Positions 31,888 to 40,788 of a stretch of 64,000 bases of DNA are shown in pieces. Every line of letters begins with the position of its first letter. The stretch's first letter is position 1. The stretch is taken from the NCBI RefSeq assembly GCF_900103125.1, contig NZ_FNJV01000012.1:62001-126000 (forward strand), written 5' to 3'. This DNA is from Mucilaginibacter sp. OK268. GTDB taxonomy: Bacteria; Bacteroidota; Bacteroidia; Sphingobacteriales; Sphingobacteriaceae. The notes below the pieces were generated by a model. The model worked only from the letters and a program-made list of their open reading frames with translations, searched no databases and was not told the origin of the DNA. A program made the position numbers and the translations under genes.

Positions 31888-33027
31888 ATGCTTAGTCCGT
31901 TAAAAAACAAGCCCGTGAACTGGATAGATGGAATGAAAATTTCCAGCGATCATTTTATCAGTACAGATAATTTTATACATGATATAGTGAGGGATTCTAA
32001 TTCCCTGCGTCTCAATAATCATAACTTTGGTTTATTGCCCCCTGTTGTCAACGAATCTGTAGCACTGGACATACAGATCACAGAAAGGGCTTCGAACCAG
32101 GTACAGATCAAAATAAATCATTGCAATGCGGTTACAGCCGAAGGTCATCGCATTGATATATCCCGAACTGGTCCTGAGCTATTGTTTACCCATTACTTTG
32201 GCCAGGATAACGCAACAGAAAATTCAGAAACATACTATGTGCTGCTTACCGTTAATCCGTTTGAGCGCGTGGCTATTGGCAATCCTGACCCGGAGGAGAT
32301 CCCTTTAAGATATCCCGAGGTTGATAAACAATACAATATCACTATAATACCAGCATCGCAGATAAACACCCGAAGCTCCCATTTTCTGGAGGTAGGCAAA
32401 TTCATTAAAAATGGTAATAACCTGCAAACAGATATCAGTTTCATACCTCCCTGCACCTCGGTACTGAGCCACCCGGAACTGGTTAAATATTATGAAGGCT
32501 TCAGTAATCAGCTGAATAATCTGCAACTGCTCTCGTTCCGTATCCTGGATAAGATAACTTCTAAGGAATCTGTTTCAACCATTGGTAAAAACGTAAAAAT
32601 ATTGTGCGAAAAGATGCTGGAGTATATTGCCCGTATCTATTTCTCTTACCGTAACATGGTGCACCAGCAGCCACCGATATACATGGTGTCTTGCTTTTCG
32701 GAAATGGCGCATATATTTTTCAGTACCGTAAAAAGCATACCTGGCGCCGAACGCGAAGAGCTGCTTAAATATTTTTATGAATGGAAGGATGTTACTCCCG
32801 GCAACTTTGAGGAGCTGCTTGCCCGCCTCATAGAGATTGTTTACAATCATCATGATATCAGTTCATCTATGGTAACTGTTGATGAGTTCCTGCGCGTAAT
32901 AGTGGCCTTATGGAATAAATTAAGCTCCCTGGAATACATTGGGCAGCGTAAAGAGAACATTGTAGTAGCCGAACAGCAAGTGATACAAACGGTACAGTCC
33001 AAACGCACCTGGACTCTATTGGATTAA
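31888..33027 (+). CDS. tssK: T6SS baseplate adaptor TssK
   Basis: 379 residues. N-terminal PVNWIDGMKISSDHFISTDNFIHDIVRDSNSLRL reduced: P-NW-DGM-IS--HF---D----D, the shell-like domain of TssK. A long helical middle follows (LQLLSFRILDKI, EMAHIFFSTVKSI). The C-terminal part has VTVDEFLRVIVALWNKLSSLEYIGQRKENIVV. TssK links the baseplate wedges to the membrane complex; here the partner is probably TssN. A hairpin terminator follows the stop. Last gene of the plus-strand T6SS unit. Confidence 0.92.
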   Translation: MLSPLKNKPVNWIDGMKISSDHFISTDNFIHDIVRDSNSLRLNNHNFGLLPPVVNESVALDIQITERASNQVQIKINHCNAVTAEGHRIDISRTGPELLFTHYFGQDNATENSETYYVLLTVNPFERVAIGNPDPEEIPLRYPEVDKQYNITIIPASQINTRSSHFLEVGKFIKNGNNLQTDISFIPPCTSVLSHPELVKYYEGFSNQLNNLQLLSFRILDKITSKESVSTIGKNVKILCEKMLEYIARIYFSYRNMVHQQPPIYMVSCFSEMAHIFFSTVKSIPGAEREELLKYFYEWKDVTPGNFEELLARLIEIVYNHHDISSSMVTVDEFLRVIVALWNKLSSLEYIGQRKENIVVAEQQVIQTVQSKRTWTLLD

Positions 33028-33051
33028 GCGGGCGAATGATCAACTAATATC

Positions 33052-33082
33052 AATAGCCCCCCAGAACAGGCGGGCTATTTTG
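33052..33082 (+). terminator. Terminator downstream of tssK
   Basis: AATAGCCC (33052-33059) and GGGCTATT (33072-33079) form the stem, followed by TTG and an AT-rich tail. It ends the T6SS island 24 bp after the tssK stop. The rest of the 302-bp gap to the metallo-beta-lactamase holds a small inverted-repeat element and no gene. Confidence 0.7.
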
Positions 33083-33090
33083 TTATAAAA

Positions 33091-33189
33091 GTGGGTTTAC
33101 ATGGTTTACACTTTTCATGGTTAACATTGTCCTATTTAATTGATATTCAGATAATTATATTAAATTACCGTAAAATAATGTAAACCCAC
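33091..33189. repeat. Small inverted-repeat element with 12-bp terminal arms
   Basis: GTGGGTTTACAT (33091-33102) and its exact inverted copy ATGTAAACCCAC (33178-33189) bound a 75-bp AT-rich centre. The arms have the look of a short MITE-type or hairpin element. No other copy of it is recognised in this window, so mobility is not shown. Confidence 0.4.
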
Positions 33190-33329
33190 TATTTTGTCAA
33201 GTTTAGGCCCCCTCCATGTCATTTTAAACGAACAGCAAGGGACAAAGTGGAAGTGTGAGAAGAAACTCTGAATAATGATTTCGATGTTGGAAATTCAAAA
33301 TTCATTATTCGATATTATTCCTCTTAATG

Positions 33330-34208
33330 TTATTTGCCTTTTATTTTCTTCAAAAACTGATCCTGCAGATCGTTGATTTGCGCGTCGTATCCTTTCTTGT
33401 CTATAAAGGCGTCGGGGTTATAACCAGATCCGGGCTTGTGTTTGCGCTGGAGCTCAAACTGACTGGCATGTGATGTCAGCCAAATATCAAAAGATAATTT
33501 TTTCATGGCAGCTAACGTATAAGCGTAATCCCGGGCAATATTAGGATAGGCTGGGATATCCGAGAAGCTTTTATCTGTAACTATGGTAGGCATGTTAGCT
33601 ATCAATACCCGGTAAGATCGTTTTTGATCTTTTACATCAAATAAAAAGCTGCAAGAGCCTTTAGTATGCCCCGGGTGATGAAGCATAGTCAAGCGCATGC
33701 CACCTAACTTTATGATATCGCCGTTGTGTAATATCCGGTCAATTTGTACCGGTGCATAAGTACTTGTGTTGCCCCCTACTGAGTAATCCGAACGGCCGCC
33801 ATCTGTTACTACTCCTACATCGCCAGCATCCACCATCATTTTAGCGCCGGTCATTTTTTTTATTGCTGCCATTGCCCCCATATGATCAAAATGTGCCTGG
33901 GTGGTTAAAAGGATCTTGATATCCTTAAACTTAAAACCCAATGTTTCCATATTGGTTTTGATGAGGGGTGCCGACTCTGCCAATCCTGTATTGATGAGTA
34001 TATTGCCTTGGGGCGTGGCAATAAAGTAGCAAGCCAGATCATAAGTACCCACATAATAAAGATTACCTGCGATTTGAAACGGAGGATAGGGCCTTGACCA
34101 GTCGGGATTGGTGTTTGCAGGCTGAATTACTTTTTGAGCAAACACCCCAAAACTCAGGCATACCAAGCCGGTTAATAATGCTACTATCTTACGTTTTTGT
34201 ACAGGCAT
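33330..34208 (-). CDS. Subclass B3 metallo-beta-lactamase, GOB-like
   Basis: 292 residues. Signal peptide 1-24 (ALLTGLVCLSFGVFA). The zinc motifs are QAHFDH (Q104, H106, D108, H109), HPGH (H181) and TSHAS (H247). In B3 enzymes the first motif is HxHxDH; here the first ligand is Gln, as in GOB enzymes (Gln116 in standard numbering), which still hydrolyse beta-lactams. Length, the NTGLAES turn and the late LWLTSH-type motif agree with B3. The periplasmic location fits carbapenem hydrolysis. Activity is an inference. It has no nearby mobile element and is probably an intrinsic gene. Confidence 0.88.
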   Translation of the reverse strand: MPVQKRKIVALLTGLVCLSFGVFAQKVIQPANTNPDWSRPYPPFQIAGNLYYVGTYDLACYFIATPQGNILINTGLAESAPLIKTNMETLGFKFKDIKILLTTQAHFDHMGAMAAIKKMTGAKMMVDAGDVGVVTDGGRSDYSVGGNTSTYAPVQIDRILHNGDIIKLGGMRLTMLHHPGHTKGSCSFLFDVKDQKRSYRVLIANMPTIVTDKSFSDIPAYPNIARDYAYTLAAMKKLSFDIWLTSHASQFELQRKHKPGSGYNPDAFIDKKGYDAQINDLQDQFLKKIKGK

Positions 34209-34288
34209 ATACGGGTAAATGAGCGCTAAATATACACGTTGTCATAAATACAGAGATATTCAGATCCGTATAAATTCCATCAAATGAC

Positions 34289-35584
34289 TTAAACCAATTC
34301 GTCCACTAAATACTGAAAGCCCGGGCGGGCAGATACAAGCTGACTTGTACAGCGGTCTCTTAAGGCTGCTAATTTCAATAAAGCCTCATCTGTATTGGCC
34401 TCTTTACATAAACGTAGCAGGTCATCCAGTAAATGGCCATAGGCGCTTACTTCAATCCGTTCCAGTGCATCGGCCACTCCGGTATCAGACTTGTCATAAA
34501 AACCGGCCGCGCCAAAATCACCAAACAGAGTGTTTCCCTCCTCATCTATTAATGTATTATGAGCATACAGGTCGCCATGCATAACCCCATTACTATGCAA
34601 TTGCGCTGCTACAGATGCTATGGTTGAGGCAATTTTTATTACCTGTTGTGCAGAAAGGCTCATGCCCCCTTTAAAAACATCACGGGTACAACTAGCCAGG
34701 CTGGGCGGGTTACCCAAATTAACAAAACGTTCCGGTATCAGCTCCATCACTAAACCCTCTTTTCCTTCGGGATGTGCCAATATCTGTCCGAGTAGTTTTA
34801 CAAGTCCGTAGTGACCGCCTGCGGCAATATAAGTGAGCATTTCGTCTTCAGGGAGCCCATCACTGGTAACCGCGCCTTTAAATATCTTGACAGCCACTTC
34901 CCTTTCTTCATCATTGCTCCGCCACCTGGCTTTGGATATAATGCCCGATGCGCCTTCGCCAAGCCGGTGACTCACCTCCAATTCCCGATGATCAATAAAG
35001 GGGATGGCGGCTATCGCGGGCTTTATGTTAAATAAATTGCCGGAAAATGCCAGCCAGGAAAGTTTAGGCATGCTTAACAGCCATTGCGGAAGCCAACTTA
35101 ACCGATTGGCAGAGATACGTAAAAGCGATAAATGGCTGCAATTGCCCAACTCGACAGGCAACTCCTTTAACCTGTTACCGGCAAGCATCAGCTTTTGCAT
35201 ACGCGCGCAATTACCTATTTGAGCGGGTAGTTCTGCTACCCTGTTGTTTGTCAGTATCAGCCAGCGAATGTGAGGATTAAGCGCTTTAGCGGGTATTTTT
35301 TCTATCCTGTTTGATTTAAAACCTACAATATCCAGCAAGGGGCAATCAGCCAATACTTCGGGCAAAACGGTAAACAAATTTTCTGAGCAAAATAAGATCC
35401 TCAGCTTTTTTAACCGACCAAAATCCGCGGGTAATTCACTTAAGTTATTACCCGAAAGATCAAGTTTCTCCAGTGTATCTGCCAGTTCAAATATCTCCTG
35501 CGGGAAGTGCGAAAGTCCTTCGGCAAGCTTTAATGAAACCGTGCCTTTAAGTTCTCCGTTTTGTAGTTGTTCAAGTGTTTGCAT
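34289..35584 (-). CDS. Leucine-rich-repeat protein with C-terminal Ser/Thr kinase-like domain
   Basis: 431 residues from MQTLEQLQNGELKG (ATG at 35584; further upstream ATG-rich extension is hydrophobic and not like the family). Six to eight LRRs fill residues about 20-195 (LEKLDLSGNNLSELP, LRILFCSENLFTVLP, MQKLMLAGNRLKELP). A kinase-like domain follows: Gly-rich loop LGEGASG at about 208, VAVKIF Lys near 231, catalytic HGDLYAHN near 335 (HGD in place of HRD) and DFG near 355. The LRR-plus-kinase layout with HGD occurs in a bacterial family of unknown role. Cytoplasmic. Confidence 0.88.
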   Translation of the reverse strand: MQTLEQLQNGELKGTVSLKLAEGLSHFPQEIFELADTLEKLDLSGNNLSELPADFGRLKKLRILFCSENLFTVLPEVLADCPLLDIVGFKSNRIEKIPAKALNPHIRWLILTNNRVAELPAQIGNCARMQKLMLAGNRLKELPVELGNCSHLSLLRISANRLSWLPQWLLSMPKLSWLAFSGNLFNIKPAIAAIPFIDHRELEVSHRLGEGASGIISKARWRSNDEEREVAVKIFKGAVTSDGLPEDEMLTYIAAGGHYGLVKLLGQILAHPEGKEGLVMELIPERFVNLGNPPSLASCTRDVFKGGMSLSAQQVIKIASTIASVAAQLHSNGVMHGDLYAHNTLIDEEGNTLFGDFGAAGFYDKSDTGVADALERIEVSAYGHLLDDLLRLCKEANTDEALLKLAALRDRCTSQLVSARPGFQYLVDELV

Positions 35585-35719
35585 CATGTATACAAGGGTC
35601 AGGTACCCGGCAGCAATCATTAATTTCCTGCCGAAATCCATCTATACCGCAAAAGTAACTGTTTCGACCGCTTTCTGTTAGCTAAAATTTTTTAGTTAAA
35701 ACAGAGACGGGAGATGGTG

Positions 35720-35750
35720 CGGTGATAACACCGGCCATAGGCTGAATTTT
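35720..35750. repeat. Dispersed palindromic element, copy 1
   Basis: CGGTGATAACACCG at 35720-35733 (CGGTG stem, TTAT/ATAA loop) is followed by GCCATAGGCTGAAT. The same unit occurs at four more places up to 42.3 kb. It lies in the 256-bp gap between the LRR-kinase start and the small hypothetical gene; the rest of the gap shows nothing further. Confidence 0.65.
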
Positions 35751-35840
35751 CTGGGGTAATTGGGATTGTGCGATCAGTTTAGAGAATAATTTATAGTTTT
35801 AAGTGTATTTAGAAATCCCATAAGCCATCGAACATATACG

Positions 35841-36296
35841 ATGAAAGACATCACCAATATTTTAAACTACTCGATTCATTGGATAGCTAAATCCAATTCG
35901 GAATTCATTGGAGAGTTGTTTTTCGTTGTCAGGAATAATTCCGGGGGAAGTATAAGTACACCCGTTGGATACTTAGTTGGCTTTATGGACCCGGGAGCGG
36001 ACTATTATGGCTCTCACTGGAAAATACGAATGATAGTTAGAGATGCAATAAGATATGATATGCAGACTAACAGTACGCACATATTTGTTAAAAGCGCTTA
36101 TGCCAATAAACTCAGATACTATGTTCATAAATTGAAAGAGTTTAACCGGGATATCATCAGGATAGACCCAGGGTTGCCTGTAGCAATACGAGAAACGTTA
36201 ACCCAATCGGGAATTTGTAGTTATCCTCTTGAAATGCAAATGATAACCGGAAAATATAAAGGCATCTTTTCAAATGTTGAGTATGATTTTGATTAA
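35841..36296 (+). CDS. Hypothetical protein, unknown function
   Basis: 151 residues, no signal peptide or TM segment. Mixed alpha/beta pattern with an N-terminal strand pair (IGELFFVVRNNSGGS, GYLVGFMDPG), a central helix (MIVRDAIRYDMQ), a Ser/Thr-Ala-Tyr-rich middle (IFVKSAYANKLRYYVHKL) and the C-terminal FSNVEYDFD. I recognise no family. Good coding appearance, preceded and followed by copies of the dispersed palindrome. Confidence 0.6.
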   Translation: MKDITNILNYSIHWIAKSNSEFIGELFFVVRNNSGGSISTPVGYLVGFMDPGADYYGSHWKIRMIVRDAIRYDMQTNSTHIFVKSAYANKLRYYVHKLKEFNRDIIRIDPGLPVAIRETLTQSGICSYPLEMQMITGKYKGIFSNVEYDFD

Positions 36297-36330
36297 TAAA
36301 TAGAAACCCATTTTATTAACTATACTTAAT

Positions 36331-36358
36331 ATTCAGTTTGTGGTCGGTGTTATCACCG
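36331..36358. repeat. Dispersed palindromic element, copy 2
   Basis: CGGTGTTATCACCG at 36345-36358, preceded by ATTCAGTTTGTGGT, the inverse of the flank seen in copies 1 and 5. It lies 48 bp past the stop of the hypothetical gene. Confidence 0.65.
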
Positions 36359-36394
36359 CATCATTACTTAATTAGAAAGAACCCAAACTAAAAA

Positions 36395-36424
36395 TGATTC
36401 AGCACGCGGTCGGTGTTTTCACCG
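36395..36424. repeat. Dispersed palindromic element, copy 3
   Basis: CGGTGTTTTCACCG at 36411-36424, with GATTCAGCACGCGGT before it. The stem is intact and one loop base differs from copy 2. A terminator-like hairpin follows 23 bp later, an arrangement seen again at copy 4. Confidence 0.65.
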
Positions 36425-36447
36425 CAGCACTTAAAAAGATATCCAAT

Positions 36448-36482
36448 AAAAAAGCCTCCTGCTTTCCGTCAAAAGCTTTTTT
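36448..36482 (+). terminator. Terminator-like hairpin in the gap before the DUF5686 gene
   Basis: AAAAAAGC (36448-36455) pairs with GCTTTTTT (36475-36482); the loop reads CTCCTGCTTTCCGTC. The loop and stem resemble the hairpin at 39389-39420. Downstream, 36483-36696 is an AT-rich stretch where I see no gene. Confidence 0.5.
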
Positions 36483-36696
36483 GGTAATTCTTACTCGATC
36501 AACTCCGGGCTCTTTTTCGCATTAAAACCTGCGCGACAGAACCCGATTGAAACAGTGCAATTTGTTAAATATGTTAAAGCATAAGGCTAAATACAGATTA
36601 AAACCCTAAATTAGAGCTAAAATTTAAACGCCCTAACATCATTGAATGACTGTATAAATACCCATTTTATTTTTTATTAATAAATTATTTATTCAG

Positions 36697-39327
36697 TTGG
36701 CATTTGTTTTTTGGAACCCACGTACACGATTGGCTTCGGCCATTTGGGCGATAATCCCGTCGCAAAGCGTTTACAAATTTAAGAGACTAAGTTTTTTATA
36801 CTTTATTTTCATTTCGCTAAGCGTAGCAGCACAGCAACCCAATAATACCGGGGTGACACAGGTAAGCGGGCGTATTACCGATGCATTATCCGGGGCTCCA
36901 CTTCCATTTATCCGTATCAGTTTTACCGGCAGTTCTTACGGCACAAGCTCCGATAATCAGGGTAATTACTTATTAAGCGCTCCCGGCTCTTTTAACCAGG
37001 TATCCTTTTCATCTATGGGGTATATGCCGGAAAGCAGGAAAATTAATCCAGGGCAGATCAATAACGTATCTGTTAAACTCAGGTACGCCGAAAACCAGCT
37101 AAAAGAAGTCAAAATAACATCGGGCAAAAAAAGCCGATACCGTAATAAAGGCAATCCAGCGGTTGAACTTATTCAACAGGTTATTGATCACAAAGAAAGG
37201 AACCGGATGCAAAGCTCAACCTACCTGCAGTACGATCTGTATGAGCGTATCGGGCTTTCCGTTTTCAACCTTTCCAATAAATTCCTGAACGGGCGCTTTT
37301 TCAGCAAGTACAAGTTTATGCTGGATACAAGCTCCAAAATAAACGGACGTACGCAAACTTCGCTACCTGTTTTTTTTAGCGAAAAAATGTTTCAGAACTA
37401 TTATCGCAAAGACCCATCAAAGTCTATCCAGGTCCTTAACGCTCAAAAACAAACCAACATCCTTAAATTTATCGACACTGCGGGGCTCGATATTTATCTT
37501 AATCGTCTTTACGGTAATAATATCGATATCTATTCCAATAACATCTTTATTGTCAATCACCAGTTCCTGAGCCCGATCTCCAATCACGCACCAGATTTCT
37601 ATAAGTTTTTTATCACCGATACCGTTAAAACAAGCACCGAAAAATTAATAGAGATCAGTTTTACCCCACGCAACAAGGGCGACCTTTTGTTTGAAGGCAA
37701 GTTATATGTTACGATGGATGGGAATTATGCCGTTAAATCCTGCGAACTGAATGTAAATAAAGAGATCAATGTCAATTTTATGCGCAGCCTCAGGGTCCAG
37801 CAGGATTTTAAGCAGGACTCGGGTCGTTATTTCCTGATAAAAAGTAATGTTAAGGCTGATTTTGGCATTTTGAAGGATAAAGGGATGGCGGTATTGGGTG
37901 AACGCACCGCCGTATTTTCTAATTATAAATTAAATACACCGCAGCCTGATACCTTTTATGATGGGAAAAGTGAGCAGGTTGCTGCAAATTCCAACCAAAC
38001 CGACACCGGTTATTGGGCCAGGCATCGCCCGGATACATTGACCCGTCAGCAGGCTACGGTATACGCGCATGTTACCCGGCTGGAGAATATGCCCTCGTTT
38101 AAAAGAACCACCTGGATAGCTTCGGTACTTACCGGCGGCTATGGCAATTTCGGGCCGGTGCAGTTGGGGCCCCTTGGATCTACTTTCTCTTATGACTCAC
38201 AGGAAGGCCCCCGGCTCCAGGTAGGCGGAAGAACAACACCCCAGTTTAACAAGACCATTTATCTGGAAGATCATATCGCTTATGGCTTTAGGGATAAACA
38301 GGTAAAATATAACCTTAACACCTATTTTTCTTTAAACAAGGTATCTCCATTCCGGTACCCCAGCAACTATTTTAAGGTAAGCTACCGCTACGATGCCGAC
38401 CTTCCGGGGCAAAGCCAAACCGTTATTCCGGAGCAGGCCGCGCTTACATCCTTTAGTACAGGAAAAACAGACTACTGGTTATATAACAAAACTTATACGG
38501 TTGCTTACGTAAGGGATTTTGAAAATCATTTTTCCTTTAACATTGCGCTCAGAAACTGGAACCAGCAACCGGCAGGCACCCTGGAGTTCAGGTCAAATAA
38601 CGCTGATAATCATCTTATACATGACTTAACTACCAGCGAGGTTGAGCTGAACCTGAGATATGCGCCGCATGAGCAAATAATACAGGGTACGCAGGTACGG
38701 CATACCATTCATAGCCGGTACCCCATCCTGAACCTGCAGCTGAGTCACGCGTTTAAAGATGTACTTAACGGCTCCTATACCTATAACAATATTACCGCCA
38801 ATATTTACAAACGCTTTTACCTTTCGCAGTTAGGCTACTCGGATATTACCTTATTAGGGAGTGTTACAACAGGAAAAGTGCCATTTCCGTTATTGAGCAT
38901 TTTGCGGGCCAACCAATCCATCGCCTATGACCCCGATGCGTACAACAGGATGAACTACCTGGAATTTGTTAGCGATCACTATGCTGGCCTTAACATTACA
39001 CACAGCTTTAATGGATTTATCCTTAACAAGATACCGTTGATCCGGCATTTGAAATGGAGAGAATATCTATCCTTTAAAGTATTATATGGTGGTTTACGGA
39101 ACGAAAACAACCCCTTATTTTCAAAAGACCTGTATCAATTCCCGGTAGCTTCAAACGGATCAAACGGCACCTTTCCGTTAGGCGATACACCGTATATGGA
39201 AGGAGGTGCCGGTATCGGAAATATTTTCAAATTTATAAGAATAGATGTGATCAAAAGGTTCAATTACCTTGATCATCCAGCGGTTTCGCCATACGGTGTT
39301 AAACTTAGCTTTAGTCCCCATCTTTAA
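36697..39327 (+). CDS. DUF5686-type outer-membrane protein with CarboxypepD-like N-domain
   Basis: Up to 876 residues. After a hydrophobic signal-like segment (RLSFLYFIFISLSVAAQQ) comes a carboxypeptidase regulatory-like domain (VSGRITDALSGAPLPFIRISF, GTSSDNQGNYLLSAPG). A DUF5686-like beta-rich region with ITSGKKSRYRNKGNPAVELIQQV and LRVQQDF fills the rest, and the end SPYGVKLSFSPHL is typical of an outer-membrane strand. Probably a beta-barrel envelope protein of unknown cargo. No ATG lies upstream of the signal sequence; the frame opens from a TTG at 36697. The true start may be TTG/other within about 12 codons, or the 5' end has been altered. Confidence 0.75.
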   Translation: MAFVFWNPRTRLASAIWAIIPSQSVYKFKRLSFLYFIFISLSVAAQQPNNTGVTQVSGRITDALSGAPLPFIRISFTGSSYGTSSDNQGNYLLSAPGSFNQVSFSSMGYMPESRKINPGQINNVSVKLRYAENQLKEVKITSGKKSRYRNKGNPAVELIQQVIDHKERNRMQSSTYLQYDLYERIGLSVFNLSNKFLNGRFFSKYKFMLDTSSKINGRTQTSLPVFFSEKMFQNYYRKDPSKSIQVLNAQKQTNILKFIDTAGLDIYLNRLYGNNIDIYSNNIFIVNHQFLSPISNHAPDFYKFFITDTVKTSTEKLIEISFTPRNKGDLLFEGKLYVTMDGNYAVKSCELNVNKEINVNFMRSLRVQQDFKQDSGRYFLIKSNVKADFGILKDKGMAVLGERTAVFSNYKLNTPQPDTFYDGKSEQVAANSNQTDTGYWARHRPDTLTRQQATVYAHVTRLENMPSFKRTTWIASVLTGGYGNFGPVQLGPLGSTFSYDSQEGPRLQVGGRTTPQFNKTIYLEDHIAYGFRDKQVKYNLNTYFSLNKVSPFRYPSNYFKVSYRYDADLPGQSQTVIPEQAALTSFSTGKTDYWLYNKTYTVAYVRDFENHFSFNIALRNWNQQPAGTLEFRSNNADNHLIHDLTTSEVELNLRYAPHEQIIQGTQVRHTIHSRYPILNLQLSHAFKDVLNGSYTYNNITANIYKRFYLSQLGYSDITLLGSVTTGKVPFPLLSILRANQSIAYDPDAYNRMNYLEFVSDHYAGLNITHSFNGFILNKIPLIRHLKWREYLSFKVLYGGLRNENNPLFSKDLYQFPVASNGSNGTFPLGDTPYMEGGAGIGNIFKFIRIDVIKRFNYLDHPAVSPYGVKLSFSPHL

Positions 39328-39340
39328 ACTCTTTCATCTC

Positions 39341-39359
39341 GTGGTCGGTATTATCACCG
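39341..39359. repeat. Dispersed palindromic element, copy 4
   Basis: CGGTATTATCACCG at 39346-39359, preceded by GTGGT as in copy 2, immediately after the stop of the DUF5686 gene. One stem base differs (CGGTA). A strong hairpin follows 30 bp later. Confidence 0.65.
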
Positions 39360-39388
39360 TACCGTTTAATCAGAAAATCAATCCAGCA

Positions 39389-39420
39389 AAAAGCCTTCTG
39401 ACTTTCATCCGAAGGCTTTT
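39389..39420 (+). terminator. Terminator downstream of the DUF5686 gene
   Basis: AAAAGCCTTC (39389-39398) and GAAGGCTTTT (39411-39420) form a perfect 10-bp stem with a T tail, 62 bp past the stop. It lies between convergent genes and could end both. Confidence 0.75.
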
Positions 39421-39453
39421 GACTTAAAGCGAAGTTCTTAGACTAACGCGATT

Positions 39454-40494
39454 TTATTTGTATGCTATTGCCGCGCTTGATGGCCCTGCTAAGGGAAGGA
39501 GTGAGGTTGACTTAAACCCGACAATATTTGCCCACCTATTAAAGTCGGCAAATGTGTAATCAAATCCTGTTCCTGTTTCAATAAGCATATTCAAACTCAT
39601 CATCATACCAAAAACGTTTTGTTTTCTCTCATCATCTATTATGCCTTCAATAGCTACAAATGCCCCACCCACAGGGATTGCGTCATAGGCTTTTCGCATT
39701 AATGATATTTTATTTTCTTCGTTCCAATCATGCAGGATATTTCCCATTACAACAATATCCGCATGGGGTATTGGCATAGTAAAGAAGTCGCCACTAGCCG
39801 CTTTTACCCGATCTGTTAGCCCGAATTGCTGTATGGTAGCATTTGCAATAGGCTCAACCGGCGGCAGGTCAAAACTTGTACAATGCATATGAGGATTGTG
39901 CTTTGCAACCATCAATGAAAGCAACCCTGCCGAACCGCCTACATCAATCAGCGTTTTATGCTTTGTAAAATCAAATTTTTGGGCAAAAGCCATAAAATTA
40001 CCCATTTGGATACCACTCATTGCATTGGTAAATTCTTTTAATTTTTCAGGGTCCTGGTATATCAAACCGAAAAAATCCTCGCTCCTTTTCGCTTCGTTTT
40101 GCGGAAGCCCGGTAAGCAGTCCCTCGCCCAGGTTACCCCAAAATCCATATAAACGATTGTTCATCATTTCAAGGATCCCTCCAATATATGATGGTTTGTT
40201 TTTATCTAAGAATGTATCTGTATCCACGGTGTTTGAATAAATAGCTGTATCCAAAATGCCCTCCCGCTTTAAAAAACCAAACACGGTTAAGGCATCTAAA
40301 AAATCATAAACATTTCTGTCTGTGCATTTAAGCTCAAACATGTCTTTGACATCTTTGGCCTTCATCGTTTTCTTTTCGGCAAGCCTGGTGAATAATTGAA
40401 AATTCACTGCAGTTAAAAGAATTTTTGAGGCCCAAAAGCCGGTGCCAATTTTCATAATGTTTTCGGGTGATGGTTGGTTAGGTTGTTGTTCCAT
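39454..40494 (-). CDS. SAM-dependent O-methyltransferase (acetylserotonin OMT-like)
   Basis: 346 residues. N-terminal winged-helix dimerisation domain (about 1-100, FWASKILLTAVNFQLFTRLAEKK) as in small-molecule O-methyltransferases. The catalytic Rossmann domain has TLIDVGGSAGLLSLMVAKHNP (DxGGSxG SAM motif near 190), the acidic FDLP pair, then VKAASGDFFTMPIPHADIVVMGNILHDWNEE with the His-Asp of the OMT active site and a C-terminal FKSTSLLPLAGPSSAAIAYK. Substrate unknown. Convergent with the DUF5686 gene; upstream 294 bp lack a gene. Confidence 0.9.
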   Translation of the reverse strand: MEQQPNQPSPENIMKIGTGFWASKILLTAVNFQLFTRLAEKKTMKAKDVKDMFELKCTDRNVYDFLDALTVFGFLKREGILDTAIYSNTVDTDTFLDKNKPSYIGGILEMMNNRLYGFWGNLGEGLLTGLPQNEAKRSEDFFGLIYQDPEKLKEFTNAMSGIQMGNFMAFAQKFDFTKHKTLIDVGGSAGLLSLMVAKHNPHMHCTSFDLPPVEPIANATIQQFGLTDRVKAASGDFFTMPIPHADIVVMGNILHDWNEENKISLMRKAYDAIPVGGAFVAIEGIIDDERKQNVFGMMMSLNMLIETGTGFDYTFADFNRWANIVGFKSTSLLPLAGPSSAAIAYK

Positions 40495-40788
40495 TTTTTT
40501 AATAATTATCAGTTTTAATAAATTGGTTTGCCTTCCGGAAAGCTTTACCAGAGGCTAGTAAAAATTAGGTTATCTAAAAATACAGCGATTTAATTTGATA
40601 TAAGAATAAAAGAGTTTTTGATAAACGGCTGATTCACCCTACATTACTTCGAATCACCCCTCTATAGTTTCCTTCTGACGCAAAAAGGCTAATAATTAAT
40701 CATGGTCATTACTGGTGTCTTCCTGAACTTCAAAGCAACCTTTTGCTCTGCGGTTACGAATACAACTAATGTCACCCATTAGTAAAAG

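Noticed and set aside
5304..33027. The region as a prophage tail or an extracellular contractile injection system
   Set aside because: ClpV, Hcp, TssK, TssN and TssR types are present and no capsid, tail fibre or lysis genes are seen, so it is a T6SS.
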